From positions 1 through 58,459 of the forward strand of contig NZ_PIPY01000013.1 of NCBI RefSeq assembly GCF_003987065.1: DNA of 58,459 nucleotides, written 5' to 3'. The translations under genes were made by a program, and so were the position numbers. The DNA is from Pseudidiomarina insulisalsae (GTDB lineage: Bacteria; Pseudomonadota; Gammaproteobacteria; Enterobacterales; Alteromonadaceae). Under the pieces are notes generated by a model. It did not search any database. It worked only from the letters and a program-made list of their open reading frames with translations, and had not been told where the DNA came from. Shown piece by piece: positions 17,389 through 27,073 of the stretch; within the stretch, counting starts at the first letter, position 1, and each line of letters starts with the position of its first letter.

Positions 17389-18383
17389 GTGCCATTCTTG
17401 ATATTCGTAACCTCTCCATTGAGCTGGCAACCGACAACGGCCCGGTACGGGTACTCGATCGTTTTAACCTGCAACTGGCAGAAGGCGAAATTCATACCCT
17501 GGTGGGTGAGTCAGGTTCAGGTAAAAGTCTGCTTGCCAAGGCCATTCTCGGATTCATTAATCCGCGCTGGAAGATCACGGCAGACAGACTGTGGTGGCGA
17601 CATTATGACTTACTGGCACTGAACGCGTCACAAAGGCGTATTGTCACCGGGCGCGATATGGCGATGATTTTTCAGGATCCGAGCACCTATCTTGACCCGA
17701 ACGATAAAGTCGGCGCTCAGTTACGCGAGAGTATCCCTGTGGGTGATCTTAGCGGTATTTACCTGAAACGCCGCGCCGACCGCCAGACCCGTGCCGAACG
17801 CTTATTGCACCGGGTTGGCATAAAAGATACCGATGATGTGATGGAGCGCTATCCACACGAATTGTCTGAGGGATTAGCGCAGAAAATTAGTATTGCCATG
17901 GCTATCGCCCACAATCCTAAGTTATTGATTGCCGATGAGCCAACTACTGCAATGGAGCCCAATACACGGGGTCAGATCTACCGCCTGCTGGCCAAGTTAA
18001 GTGGCAGCCAGGGCATGTCGATTCTGATGATTACCCAGGATCTGACCGCGGTCATCCCCGAAAGCCAACGCATCAGCCTTATCTACTGCGGTCAGTTAAT
18101 GGAAACGGGGCCGACCGAAGAAGTGATGCAAAAGCCCTATCACCCGTATACAGATGCGATGCTTAGCATGAGTCTGTTTAATCAGGAAACCGCTCCGAAG
18201 ACCCGTTTGCCGACCTTGTCCGGCGCTATTCCAACGCTACAGCATATGCCGATTGGCTGCCGCCTCGGCCCGCGTTGTCCCTACGCGCGCAGTGCCTGTA
18301 TTCACGAGCCTGGCTTAACCAAACGCGGCCAGGTAGAGTTCGCCTGCTTCTTCCCGTTGCGGGAGGAGGATGACCATGAGTAA
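17385..18383 (+). CDS. sapD: Peptide ABC transporter ATP-binding protein SapD
   Basis: An ATPase of the DppD/OppD type, 332 residues. Walker A GESGSGKS near residue 43, Walker B LLIADEP near 183. The signature motif is degenerate (LSEGLAQK instead of LSGGQ), which is also seen in enterobacterial SapD. The C-terminal oligopeptide-transporter extension with cysteines (GCRLGPRCPYARSAC) is present and may bind an iron-sulfur cluster, as proposed for OppD/DppD proteins. ATGA overlap with sapC. Confidence 0.9.
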   Translation: MSAILDIRNLSIELATDNGPVRVLDRFNLQLAEGEIHTLVGESGSGKSLLAKAILGFINPRWKITADRLWWRHYDLLALNASQRRIVTGRDMAMIFQDPSTYLDPNDKVGAQLRESIPVGDLSGIYLKRRADRQTRAERLLHRVGIKDTDDVMERYPHELSEGLAQKISIAMAIAHNPKLLIADEPTTAMEPNTRGQIYRLLAKLSGSQGMSILMITQDLTAVIPESQRISLIYCGQLMETGPTEEVMQKPYHPYTDAMLSMSLFNQETAPKTRLPTLSGAIPTLQHMPIGCRLGPRCPYARSACIHEPGLTKRGQVEFACFFPLREEDDHE

Positions 18384-19176
18384 GTTACTCGAGGTTCACG
18401 AAGTCAGTAAGTATTACGTTCATAAAGATGGCTGGATGCCGGGCAAACCTGTGTGTGCGCTCGAGCCTGTGAGTTTCAGTCTGGAGCGTGGCGAGACCCT
18501 GGCGATTATGGGGGAAACCGGCTCTGGCAAATCGACCATCGCCAAGATTATTGCCGGTGCGGAGCGCCCCTCCTCGGGCGATATTTTTCTCAATGGCCAA
18601 AGCCTGACACGTATGAGTGACCGGCAACGCTGTCGTCACGTGCGGATGATTTTTCAGGACAGCTTACGCTCGCTTAATCCGCAGATTACCGTTGGTAAGC
18701 AACTCTGTGAGCCGTTGATATTCAATACTGACCTGAATTACCCGCAACAAAAGGAACGCGTGCACCAGGTGCTGAGTCAGGTCGGTCTGTTGCCTGACCA
18801 CTACGATTTTTATCCGCATATGCTTTCCAGCGGACAACAACAACGGGTCGCCATCGCCCGCGCTATTGTGCTCGAACCACAAATTGTCGTCGCCGATGAA
18901 GCCTTTGTGGCACTCGACCCATCGATTAGAGCTCAAATCATTAATTTGATCCTCGATCTTCAGGAAGATATGGGCATTTCGTTTATTTTCGTTTCTCATT
19001 CGGCGGAGATCGTGAAACACGTTTCAGACAAGATATTGATAATGCATCGTGGTAAAATGATTGAGTTTGGTACAACGAAGGCACTCATAAATCACCCTGA
19101 GGAGCAGCTAACCAAAACCCTGCTGCACTCAGAACATAAATATAAAGTGCCGTTACATTCAACAACGAAGGAGTGA
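18376..19176 (+). CDS. sapF: Peptide ABC transporter ATP-binding protein SapF
   Basis: The second ATPase, DppF/OppF type. Walker A GETGSGKST, signature LSSGQQQR, Walker B IVVADEA. The frame allows ATG at 18370 or 18376; the GGAGGAGG ribosome site at 18362-18369 abuts the first, but is 6 bases from the second, so 18376 is preferred (266 aa). It overlaps the end of sapD. The usual Glu-Pro after Walker B Asp is Glu-Ala, as in other SapF proteins. Confidence 0.9.
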   Translation: MSKLLEVHEVSKYYVHKDGWMPGKPVCALEPVSFSLERGETLAIMGETGSGKSTIAKIIAGAERPSSGDIFLNGQSLTRMSDRQRCRHVRMIFQDSLRSLNPQITVGKQLCEPLIFNTDLNYPQQKERVHQVLSQVGLLPDHYDFYPHMLSSGQQQRVAIARAIVLEPQIVVADEAFVALDPSIRAQIINLILDLQEDMGISFIFVSHSAEIVKHVSDKILIMHRGKMIEFGTTKALINHPEEQLTKTLLHSEHKYKVPLHSTTKE

Positions 19177-19180
19177 AGCT

Positions 19181-20704
19181 TTGGAAACAGGTACGCTTAT
19201 ATCATTAGCGCTCTATTTCATAGCAATGCTGGGGATTGGTCTGTACGCTTATAAAAAATCGACGGATGATGTTTCAGGATATATGCTCGGTGGCCGCCGC
19301 TTAGGCCCTGGCGTGACCGCATTATCTGCCGGCGCGTCTGACATGAGTGGCTGGATGCTGATGGGTTTACCCGGAGCTATCTATGTCTCTGGTGTCTCAC
19401 AGTTATGGATCGCGGTCGGTCTGGTGATCGGCGCTTATCTTAACTACATCATTGTCGCACCGCGACTACGTATGTATACCGAAGTCGCTAACGATTCGAT
19501 TACCATTCCTGATTATTTCGCCAACCGGTTTAATGACAAAGCGCGTTTATTACGCGTTTTTTCGTCAGTGGTTATTATTATCTTCTTTACCCTTTATACC
19601 TCTGCCAGTCTGGTTGCCGGCGGTAAGCTATTCGCCAGCTCTGCGTTCGGCTTAGAGTACAGCCTTGGGTTATGGGTGACCGCCGGCGTCGTCTGCGCCT
19701 ATACCTTATTTGGTGGCTTCCTGGCGGTTAGCATGACGGACTTCGTGCAGGGTTGCATTATGTTTGTCGCGTTGGTGTTGGTGCCTGTTGTTGCCATCTT
19801 TGACTTAGGCGGTATGGCTTCAGTGACCGAGCAGGTACGTGCAATTAACCCCGACTTCCTGCGTTTTTTCCGCGATGGCGCAATTGCTGATCCCATGCTG
19901 AACCAGTTGTCATTCCTCGGAATTATCTCATTGCTGGCCTGGGGTCTGGGCTATTTTGGTCAACCGCATATTATTGTGCGTTTCATGGCCATCCGCTCAG
20001 TGAAGGATATTAAGACGGCCCGTCGTATCGGTATTTCGTGGATGACGGTTTCAATTATCGGCGCCATGGTCACCGGTTTTGTCGGTATTGCTTATGTTGT
20101 TGAAACGAGAATGACGCTGGCCGACCCTGAAACCATCTTTATTATTTTCTCGCAATTCCTGTTCCACCCGTTAATTGCCGGTTTCCTGCTGGCAGCGATC
20201 CTTGCTGCTATCATGAGTACCATTTCGTCGCAATTGCTGGTGACCTCAAGCTCACTGACCGAAGACTTTTACAAAGCCTTCCTGCGTCATGACGCGAGTG
20301 AAAAAGAACTGGTATTGGTAGGTCGAATTTCAGTACTGATCGTTTCTCTGGTCGCCATTGCGCTGGCCTGGAACCCGGAAAATACCATTTTAGGCCTGGT
20401 GGCTAATGCCTGGGCAGGCTTTGGTGCAGCGTTTGGTCCTGTCATTATTCTGAGCCTGTTCTGGAAGCGCATGAACCGTCATGGTGCCCTTGCAGGTATG
20501 GTGACCGGTGCCGCAACGGTATTGTTCTGGATTTACGTGCCAGTGATTGAAGGGCAACCGTTAAGCAGTTATGTCTATGAAATTATTCCAGGGTTTATTG
20601 TCTGTACTCTGGCAGTGTTAGTGGTCAGTTCAATGACTGCGAAGCCTGATACTGAACTGCGTGATACTTTTGATGAAATGGAACGCAAGCTTGAACAAGC
20701 TTAA
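19181..20704 (+). CDS. putP: Sodium/proline symporter
   Basis: An inner-membrane Na+-coupled proline carrier of the SSS family, 507 residues with 13 predicted helices (E. coli PutP 502). The Na+-site region is visible (SAGASDMSGWMLMGLPGAIY near 50-69), as are LLAWGLGYFGQPHIIVRFMA near 245 and AAIMSTISSQLLVTSSSLTEDFY near 335. The start is TTG at 19181 with AAGGAG 7 bases upstream; no in-frame ATG precedes the first helix. It begins 4 bases after sapF, so it probably belongs to the sap transcript. Confidence 0.93.
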   Translation: METGTLISLALYFIAMLGIGLYAYKKSTDDVSGYMLGGRRLGPGVTALSAGASDMSGWMLMGLPGAIYVSGVSQLWIAVGLVIGAYLNYIIVAPRLRMYTEVANDSITIPDYFANRFNDKARLLRVFSSVVIIIFFTLYTSASLVAGGKLFASSAFGLEYSLGLWVTAGVVCAYTLFGGFLAVSMTDFVQGCIMFVALVLVPVVAIFDLGGMASVTEQVRAINPDFLRFFRDGAIADPMLNQLSFLGIISLLAWGLGYFGQPHIIVRFMAIRSVKDIKTARRIGISWMTVSIIGAMVTGFVGIAYVVETRMTLADPETIFIIFSQFLFHPLIAGFLLAAILAAIMSTISSQLLVTSSSLTEDFYKAFLRHDASEKELVLVGRISVLIVSLVAIALAWNPENTILGLVANAWAGFGAAFGPVIILSLFWKRMNRHGALAGMVTGAATVLFWIYVPVIEGQPLSSYVYEIIPGFIVCTLAVLVVSSMTAKPDTELRDTFDEMERKLEQA

Positions 20705-20735
20705 GCGTTGAAGCGTCGAAGCATTGGAGCGTTAA
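20704..20735. repeat. Four imperfect 8-base tandem repeats after putP
   Basis: The units read AGCGTTGA, AGCGTCGA, AGCATTGG and AGCGTTAA, starting at the last base of the putP stop codon and ending before the terminator stem. No function is evident. It may be slippage-derived spacer DNA. Confidence 0.6.
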
Positions 20736-20740
20736 AACAA

Positions 20741-20770
20741 AACCGCAACCTGAAAAGGTTGCGGTTTTTT
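20741..20770 (+). terminator. Terminator of the sap-putP transcript, probably bidirectional
   Basis: A 10-bp perfect stem (20741-20750 with 20757-20766), a 6-base loop and a T run (20765-20771). The opposite side is A-rich (AAAACAAAA), so it may also stop the minus-strand recA-patatin transcript, whose last stop codon is at 20770. Confidence 0.88.
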
Positions 20771-21804
20771 TATAGGCTCTGGCGTTCGGTGTAGAGTTCT
20801 AACTCACTTAAAATGTAGTCTTTCATGCGCATAGTGGTCTCGTAGCCAATATCAATGGCCTCGTTACCACGTTCAAACTCAAGCAGGCCAATATGGCCAA
20901 GTTTCGGTTGCACCAGAATATCTGGCGGATCACCGGCAATACGACCTTTAGTGATACGTTCCTGCATAATATCAATCGCCCCGGCCATTACACCCAGCAT
21001 GCCGGGCGCTTTATGCGACGGACCACTAAATTTGTCGCGCACGCTCTCCCAATACTGCCCGCTGGTGCTCAGAAAGTTTTTAAAAAAGCCCTCTTCGGCC
21101 TTACCGTTCGCCTGTTTCAGCAAATCACTGGTTTCATTGGCCTCGCCGGTGTCGACCGCGGTAGTGCTGGTCTTCGGTACCGCCTGAATATCCGCCTGTG
21201 GCTCAGGCTGTGGCGGAATATGCTTACCGCGCGCCTGAATGGCGGCCGCGTTCAACTGGGAGTTAAGATGTACTGCAATCACAAAGTCTGCGCCCAGTGC
21301 CTTACATAACGAGACCGGTACCGGGTTTACCAGCCCGCCATCGACCAGCCAGCGGCCATTATGCGAGGTAGGCGCCAGCAGCCCTGGCATGGCACAGGAC
21401 GAGTGCGCGGCATGATAGATATCGCCTTCGCGCAGCCAAACCTCACGGCCAGTATAAAGGTCGGTAGCAACTGCGCCATAGATGATATCAAGGTGTTCAA
21501 TTTCAACGGCACCGAAGCGCTCGCGGGCGTGGCTGAATACTTTTTCGCCCTGGATAATGCCGCCATGGCTGAAACCAAAATCGAGCAAGTTGAAAACCTG
21601 CCAGCGGCCCATGTCCCGCACCCACTCTTCGAGTTCATTGATACGTCCGGAAACAAAACCGGCCCCCACAAGGGAGCCGATTGATGTACCTGCAACGATA
21701 TTGACTTCAATACCCATTTCCTGCAGAGCTTTAATTACGCCTATATGGGACCATCCCCTCGCTGCACCAGAGCCTAGTGCGAGAGCAACTTTTACAGAAC
21801 TCAT
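20770..21804 (-). CDS. Patatin-like phospholipase, RssA family
   Basis: A probable lipid acyl hydrolase with a Ser-Asp dyad. The patatin domain shows the oxyanion motif GSGAARG (11-17), the nucleophile in GTSIGS (Ser41) and DGG (Asp at about 156) in the segment RWLVDGGLVNPVP. At 344 residues it is longer than E. coli RssA (301) because of a polar insert at about 185-245 rich in Pro, Gln, Thr, Ala and Asp. It has no signal peptide, so it should be cytoplasmic. It starts 20 bases after the recA stop with no terminator between, so at least part of its expression probably comes from the recA promoter. Confidence 0.85.
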   Translation of the reverse strand: MSSVKVALALGSGAARGWSHIGVIKALQEMGIEVNIVAGTSIGSLVGAGFVSGRINELEEWVRDMGRWQVFNLLDFGFSHGGIIQGEKVFSHARERFGAVEIEHLDIIYGAVATDLYTGREVWLREGDIYHAAHSSCAMPGLLAPTSHNGRWLVDGGLVNPVPVSLCKALGADFVIAVHLNSQLNAAAIQARGKHIPPQPEPQADIQAVPKTSTTAVDTGEANETSDLLKQANGKAEEGFFKNFLSTSGQYWESVRDKFSGPSHKAPGMLGVMAGAIDIMQERITKGRIAGDPPDILVQPKLGHIGLLEFERGNEAIDIGYETTMRMKDYILSELELYTERQSL

Positions 21805-21824
21805 CGCGTTAAATTCCCTATTTT

Positions 21825-22886
21825 TTAAATCAAGTCATCATCCGTAACTTCAGCGTCACTTGCACCCTTCTTCGCAGGAGCTTCGCCGCCTTTCACTGGC
21901 TTTGCTAATAGCTGTTCACGGATACGTTTTTCGATATCTTCGGCCACCGATTTGTTTTCCATTAAGAACTTCATGGCGTTGGCTTTACCCTGGCCGATTT
22001 TATCACCGTTATAGCTATACCATGCACCCGCTTTATCTACAATTTTCTGTTTCACGCCAAGGTCGATTAGCTCGCCTTCTTTCGAGATACCTGCGCCGTA
22101 CATGATTTGGAATTCTGCTTGTTTGAACGGTGGTGCTACTTTGTTTTTCACAACTTTCACACGCGTTTCGTTACCCACCACTTCATCGCCTTCTTTCACG
22201 GCACCGGTGCGACGAATATCCAGTCGGACTGACGAGTAGAATTTTAACGCGTTACCACCGGTAGTAGTTTCCGGGTTACCGAACATCACACCGATTTTCA
22301 TTCGGATCTGGTTAATGAAAATACACAGGCTGTTGGACTTTTTAATATTCGCAGTCAGCTTACGTAATGCTTGTGACATCAGACGCGCTTGCAGACCCAC
22401 ATGGCTGTCACCCATTTCGCCTTCGATTTCAGCTTTCGGCGTTAATGCTGCCACCGAGTCAACGATGACCACGTCCACGGCTGCTGAACGAACCAGCATG
22501 TCGCATATTTCCAGTGCCTGCTCACCGGTGTCAGGTTGCGAGACCAGCAACTCATCAACGTTCACACCGAGTTTCTCAGCATAAACCGGATCCAGTGCAT
22601 GCTCAGCATCAACGAACGCACAGGTTTTGCCCATTTTCTGCGCTTCGGCAATCACCTGCAACGTCAGGGTCGTTTTACCACTCGACTCAGGGCCATAAAT
22701 TTCGACCACCCGTCCAAATGGCAGACCGCCAATACCAAGGGCGATGTCCAGACTCAGCGAGCCGGTAGAAACCGAAGCGATGTCCATGGCCTGATTATCG
22801 CCCAGGCGCATAATCGAGCCCTTACCGAATTGACGTTCAATCTGGCTCAACGCCGCGTCGAGTGCTTTTTGTTTATCGTTGCTCAT
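21825..22886 (-). CDS. recA: Recombinase A
   Basis: The DNA strand-exchange protein and co-protease for LexA cleavage. 353 residues, normal size. Walker [10 protein letters not shown] at 65-73, the L1/L2 DNA-binding loops ([20 protein letters not shown] and [21 protein letters not shown]) and the acidic C-terminus [10 protein letters not shown] are intact. The promoter holds a perfect LexA box. No recX follows; a patatin-like gene does. Confidence 0.98.
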   Translation of the reverse strand: MSNDKQKALDAALSQIERQFGKGSIMRLGDNQAMDIASVSTGSLSLDIALGIGGLPFGRVVEIYGPESSGKTTLTLQVIAEAQKMGKTCAFVDAEHALDPVYAEKLGVNVDELLVSQPDTGEQALEICDMLVRSAAVDVVIVDSVAALTPKAEIEGEMGDSHVGLQARLMSQALRKLTANIKKSNSLCIFINQIRMKIGVMFGNPETTTGGNALKFYSSVRLDIRRTGAVKEGDEVVGNETRVKVVKNKVAPPFKQAEFQIMYGAGISKEGELIDLGVKQKIVDKAGAWYSYNGDKIGQGKANAMKFLMENKSVAEDIEKRIREQLLAKPVKGGEAPAKKGASDAEVTDDDLI

Positions 22887-22920
22887 GGTAATGTCCGTTC
22901 TAGTGAATGCGTTAAAAATG

Positions 22921-22948
22921 AGTATACTGTGTTTTTATACAGTATCAA
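22921..22948 (-). promoter_or_regulatory. recA promoter with LexA (SOS) box
   Basis: On the minus strand TTGATA, 16 bases, TATACT. The LexA box TACTGT-N8-ACAGTA (22925-22944) fills the spacer and is a perfect CTGT-N8-ACAG, the same arrangement as in E. coli recA. The -35 hexamer overlaps the stop codon of the upstream pncC gene. Confidence 0.95.
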
Positions 22949-23439
22949 GTAATTTTTTCAAAACAGCGCAGCGCTTCTTCAATGGTGGCATCGCGCACAG
23001 CTTCACGGTCACCGGGAAACTGCTGTTTCCAGGAGCACACGCCGCCTTCCCACGACAGACCAAACCATACCAGGCCAATGGGTTTTGCTGTCGTGCCGCC
23101 CGTTGGACCGGCAACCCCGGTCACTGCAACAGCTATATCGACACCTGCCGCTTTACGCGCACCTGCAGCCATTGCTTCTGCGGTTGCCGCCGAAACGGCA
23201 CCTTCGTTGTGCAAGATCTCTGGCGGTACACCCAGTAACTTTTCCTTCAGCGCATTGCTGTAGGTGATAAAGCCACCGGCAAGCCATTCTGAACTACCCG
23301 GCACTGCACTTATAGCATAACCTACTCCGCCACCGGTGCAGGATTCCGCAGTGACCATGCGCCAGCTTTTCTGCCGCAACCAATTTCCCATTTCTACTGC
23401 CAGATCGTACTGAGACTGTGTTACCATTTTGCCATTCAA
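22945..23439 (-). CDS. pncC: Nicotinamide-nucleotide amidohydrolase, CinA C-terminal domain family
   Basis: It deamidates NMN to nicotinate mononucleotide in the pyridine nucleotide salvage cycle. 164 residues (E. coli PncC 165), the single-domain form without the N-terminal MoeA-like domain of full CinA. Conserved segments: TAESCTGGGVGYAI near 30-43, GGFITYSNALKEKLLGV, and VAVTGVAGPTGGTTAKPIG. It lies just upstream of recA, as cinA does in many bacteria, and its stop codon overlaps the recA -35 box. Divergent from mutS. Confidence 0.9.
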   Translation of the reverse strand: MNGKMVTQSQYDLAVEMGNWLRQKSWRMVTAESCTGGGVGYAISAVPGSSEWLAGGFITYSNALKEKLLGVPPEILHNEGAVSAATAEAMAAGARKAAGVDIAVAVTGVAGPTGGTTAKPIGLVWFGLSWEGGVCSWKQQFPGDREAVRDATIEEALRCFEKIT

Positions 23440-23478
23440 TCCTTATAAAAAATAACACTACTACGGATAATAACAGGC

Positions 23479-26100
23479 ATGTCGAAAGCGACAACATCCA
23501 ACGCTGAGTTTTCTGCACATACTCCAATGATGCAACAATACTTACGCATCAAGGCCGAACATTCAGACACACTTTTATTCTATCGTATGGGCGACTTTTA
23601 CGAGCTCTTTTACGATGACGCAAAAAAAGCCGCGGAGTTGCTCGACATTTCGCTCACTCAGCGTGGTGCCAGTAACGGCAAGCCGATTCCGATGGCTGGT
23701 GTGCCCTATCACGCCGCTGAAAATTACCTTGCGCGCCTGCTGCAGTTGGGTGAGTCGGTGGCTATCTGCGAGCAAGTAGGTGACCCTGCGACCAGTAAAG
23801 GCCCGGTTGAACGCCAGGTGGTACGGGTGCTGACACCTGGCACGGTGACCGACGAGGCCCTGCTATCTGAAACCAGTGAAAACCTGCTGGTTGCGGTAAC
23901 CACAGCAGCTCGTAGTGAACGCGCTGCAGCTTACGGTATTGCCTGTCTTGACCTGGCCAGTGGCCGTTTTACCGTCACCGAATGTAACACCGAAGCCCAG
24001 TTGCAGGCCGAGCTGCAACGCTTAGCACCAGCTGAGTTACTCTACCCCGATACTTTGCAATGGCAGAAGCACTGGTTTGCCGGTGGTACGTTGCGCTCTC
24101 GACCCGATTGGGAGTTTGCCAGTGACAGTGCCATTGCATTATTGTGTCGCCAGTTCGAGGTGCAACACCTGGACGGCTTTGGCGTCAGCCATTTACCGGC
24201 CGCTTTAGGCGCCGCCGGCGCCATACTTAGTTATGTCAAATTAACCCAACGGGCGGCCTTACCGCATATCCAGGAAATTCGGGCCGAACAAAGCTCCGAT
24301 GCTGTGCAGATGGATGCTGCAACCCAACGTAATCTCGAGTTGGTCGCATCGCTGAGCGGCGGTACCATTTCGTTGTACAGCACTATCAATCGCACCGCTA
24401 CGGCGATGGGCGCACGCCTGTTGCGCCGTTGGCTACAACGTCCGATTCGCAACACTGAACAGCTGAACGCGCGTTATGATGCGGTTGCAGCGTTACAGGG
24501 CGAAGACCTCGACGGCCTACGCAAACTGTTGCGCGCGGTAGGAGATCTGGAACGGGTATTATCACGCATCGGGCTGCGCAGCGCCCGTCCGCGCGATTTA
24601 ACGCGTTTACGTAGTGCATTACAGGTCATTCCAGAGTTACGTTCCCAGTTAGCTGGACGCGCCGCACTGGAGCAGTGGCTGGCTACTATTACTGAGTTTC
24701 CGGAACTGCGCGCAACGCTTGAGAAGGCGCTGGTCGAGTCACCGCCGCTGCTGATCCGTGACGGCGGTGTGCTGGCCGATGGTTTTGACGAAGAGCTTGA
24801 TGAACAACGCCAGTTAGCTGCAGGAGCTACTGACTTTTTGCGCAAGATCGAAACCCGCGAACGCGAGCGGACGGGCATTGCCACCCTGAAGGTCGGCTAC
24901 AATAAGGTGCACGGCTATTACCTTGAAGCCAGTCGCTCTGCAGCCGCCCACATTCCGGCGGATTATCAGCGACGCCAAACCCTGAAAAACGCTGAGCGTT
25001 ATATCATTCCCGAGTTGAAAACCTACGAGGACAAAGTACTGCAAGCCCAAAGCCGTGCGTTGGCCCGGGAAAAGTGGCTCTATGAAGCCCTGCTGAACCA
25101 GGCAGCGGAGCACCTGCCGGCGCTGCAACGCAGTGCTCAGGCGCTTGCCGAGCTGGACGTACTGCATAGCTTTGCCGATTATGCGCTGAGCCATGACTAT
25201 CATCGTCCCCGCTTACAAGCGCAAAGCGGTATTCAACTGCGTGCGGCGCGCCATCCGGTCATTGAAGCACAGCTTGATGAGCCCTTTATTGCCAATGATG
25301 TGGAATTAAGCGAACAACGTCGGATGCTGCTGATTACCGGACCCAACATGGGCGGTAAGTCGACGTATATGCGGCAGACTGCCTTATTAGCAATTCTCGC
25401 CCATTGTGGCAGCTTTGTCCCGGCCCAACAGGCAGACTTTGGTCCGATTGATCGCATTTTTACCCGTATTGGCGCGTCAGATGATCTCGCCTCAGGTCGC
25501 TCGACGTTTATGGTAGAGATGACCGAGGCGGCCACTATCTTACATAACGCAACCGCCAACAGTCTGGTGCTGATGGACGAAATTGGCCGTGGCACCTCTA
25601 CCTACGATGGCCTGGCACTGGCCTGGGCCTGTGCGGAAGCCTTATTGCAGCATAATCAAGCGTTGACACTGTTCGCGACGCATTATTTTGAGCTCACGCA
25701 AAGTATTGGCGAGCTAAGCGGCTGTGTGAATGTTCATGTTGAAGCCGCGGAACATGACGAGAAGATAGTGTTTGAACATCGGGTCAGCGACGGCGCGGCA
25801 AGCCGCAGTTTTGGTGTGCAAGTCGCGCAGCTGGCAGGGCTTCCGCGTAATGTACTGAGTCGCGCTAAACAGGTGCTGCAGCAGCTGGAGCAAGCCCCTC
25901 ATGCGCAACATAGTCAGCGTGAACTCAAGCTGGACCAGACTGCTTCTGACACGTCACAGCAAATGACCAAGACGGTAACAAAGGAACACCCGCTGTTAAG
26001 TGAGCTTGCGGCATTAGAAGTGAACCAAATGACGCCGCTGGAAGCATTGCAGTGGCTGGCCCGCTGGCAACAGCAGTTGCAGCAGGCGCAAGCCGAGTAA
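23479..26100 (+). CDS. mutS: DNA mismatch repair protein MutS
   Basis: It recognises base mismatches and small loops and recruits MutL. 873 residues (E. coli 853). The mismatch-contact Phe-x-Glu is in [10 protein letters not shown] near residue 37, the Walker A is GPNMGGKST at 621-629, the ABC-like signature region is [13 protein letters not shown], and Walker B is [13 protein letters not shown]. The C-terminal tetramerisation/clamp region ([22 protein letters not shown]) is complete. It is divergent from pncC and converges on rpoS with a single base between the two stop codons. Confidence 0.98.
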   Translation: MSKATTSNAEFSAHTPMMQQYLRIKAEHSDTLLFYRMGDFYELFYDDAKKAAELLDISLTQRGASNGKPIPMAGVPYHAAENYLARLLQLGESVAICEQVGDPATSKGPVERQVVRVLTPGTVTDEALLSETSENLLVAVTTAARSERAAAYGIACLDLASGRFTVTECNTEAQLQAELQRLAPAELLYPDTLQWQKHWFAGGTLRSRPDWEFASDSAIALLCRQFEVQHLDGFGVSHLPAALGAAGAILSYVKLTQRAALPHIQEIRAEQSSDAVQMDAATQRNLELVASLSGGTISLYSTINRTATAMGARLLRRWLQRPIRNTEQLNARYDAVAALQGEDLDGLRKLLRAVGDLERVLSRIGLRSARPRDLTRLRSALQVIPELRSQLAGRAALEQWLATITEFPELRATLEKALVESPPLLIRDGGVLADGFDEELDEQRQLAAGATDFLRKIETRERERTGIATLKVGYNKVHGYYLEASRSAAAHIPADYQRRQTLKNAERYIIPELKTYEDKVLQAQSRALAREKWLYEALLNQAAEHLPALQRSAQALAELDVLHSFADYALSHDYHRPRLQAQSGIQLRAARHPVIEAQLDEPFIANDVELSEQRRMLLITGPNMGGKSTYMRQTALLAILAHCGSFVPAQQADFGPIDRIFTRIGASDDLASGRSTFMVEMTEAATILHNATANSLVLMDEIGRGTSTYDGLALAWACAEALLQHNQALTLFATHYFELTQSIGELSGCVNVHVEAAEHDEKIVFEHRVSDGAASRSFGVQVAQLAGLPRNVLSRAKQVLQQLEQAPHAQHSQRELKLDQTASDTSQQMTKTVTKEHPLLSELAALEVNQMTPLEALQWLARWQQQLQQAQAE

Positions 26101-26101
26101 G

Positions 26102-27073
26102 CTAATCTTTCTGGAATAACGCATCCAGGCTCAGGCCTTGTTGTCGCAGCATATCACGCAAGCGGCGCAAGGCTTCCACCTGAATCTGCCGTACCCGCTC
26201 GCGGGTCAGACCTATCTCACGTCCGACATCTTCAAGGGTTGCCGGCTCATAGCCCATCAGACCAAAGCGGCGCGCCAGCACTTCTCGCTGCTTGGTATTG
26301 AGGCTGGCCAGCCAGTCGACGATATGTTCTTTCAGATCGTCGTCCTGCATGACACCTTCCGGACCCTGATCATTTTCGTCAGTGAGCAGATCGACCAGCG
26401 CTTTATCATTGTCACCACCAAGCGGCGTATCTACCGAAGCAATACGCTCATTCAGCCGTAGCATACGACTGACATCCTCGACCGACACATCCATTTGTTC
26501 CGCGATGTCTTCAGCAGTGGGCTCGTGATCAAGTTTGTGGGCGAGTTCGCGCGCAGCGCGCAGGTAGCTATTGAGCTCTTTGACTACATGAATGGGTAAG
26601 CGGATGGTACGGGTCTGATTCATGATGGCCCGTTCTATGGTTTGACGGATCCACCAGGTGGCGTAAGTCGAGAAGCGAAAGCCGCGTTCCGGGTCGAACT
26701 TCTCCACTGCACGAATCAGCCCCAGGTTCCCCTCTTCCACCAGGTCCAATAAGGGCAAACCACGATTCGTGTAACGGCGCGCTATTTTCACCACCAGGCG
26801 CAGGTTACTTTCGATCATCCTGCGGCGTCCGGCTTCGTCACCTTTGCGTGCCAGGCGGGCGAAATGGACCTCTTCTTCTGCGGTTAGCAACGGTGAAAAG
26901 CCAATTTCACTCAGGTACAGCTGCGTCGCGTCCATTTTCTTCTGATAATTCGCGCGACTGGCGATGATTTCCTCAAACTCGCTATCGTCATCGGCGCTAT
27001 CAGCTGCAGCTTTTTCCGCTTCCGACATAACCGCTTGCTCGTCGATTTCTTCTACCTCATCTTGCCGACTCAT
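26102..27073 (-). CDS. rpoS: RNA polymerase sigma factor RpoS (sigma-38)
   Basis: The stationary-phase and general stress sigma factor, 323 residues. Region 1.2 starts at [16 protein letters not shown], region 2 has [46 protein letters not shown] (split here by memory of regions 2.1-2.4), region 3 is [16 protein letters not shown], and region 4.2 has the helix-turn-helix [19 protein letters not shown]. The sequence is rpoS rather than rpoD by its length and by the nlpD-rpoS-mutS setting. The start overlaps the nlpD stop as ATGA. Confidence 0.97.
   Translation of the reverse strand: MSRQDEVEEIDEQAVMSEAEKAAADSADDDSEFEEIIASRANYQKKMDATQLYLSEIGFSPLLTAEEEVHFARLARKGDEAGRRRMIESNLRLVVKIARRYTNRGLPLLDLVEEGNLGLIRAVEKFDPERGFRFSTYATWWIRQTIERAIMNQTRTIRLPIHVVKELNSYLRAARELAHKLDHEPTAEDIAEQMDVSVEDVSRMLRLNERIASVDTPLGGDNDKALVDLLTDENDQGPEGVMQDDDLKEHIVDWLASLNTKQREVLARRFGLMGYEPATLEDVGREIGLTRERVRQIQVEALRRLRDMLRQQGLSLDALFQKD

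Noticed and set aside
22945-23439. Full-length cinA
   Set aside because: Only the 164-residue C-terminal amidohydrolase domain is present; no MoeA-like N-terminal domain precedes it, and mutS begins divergently 40 bases away. Called pncC.
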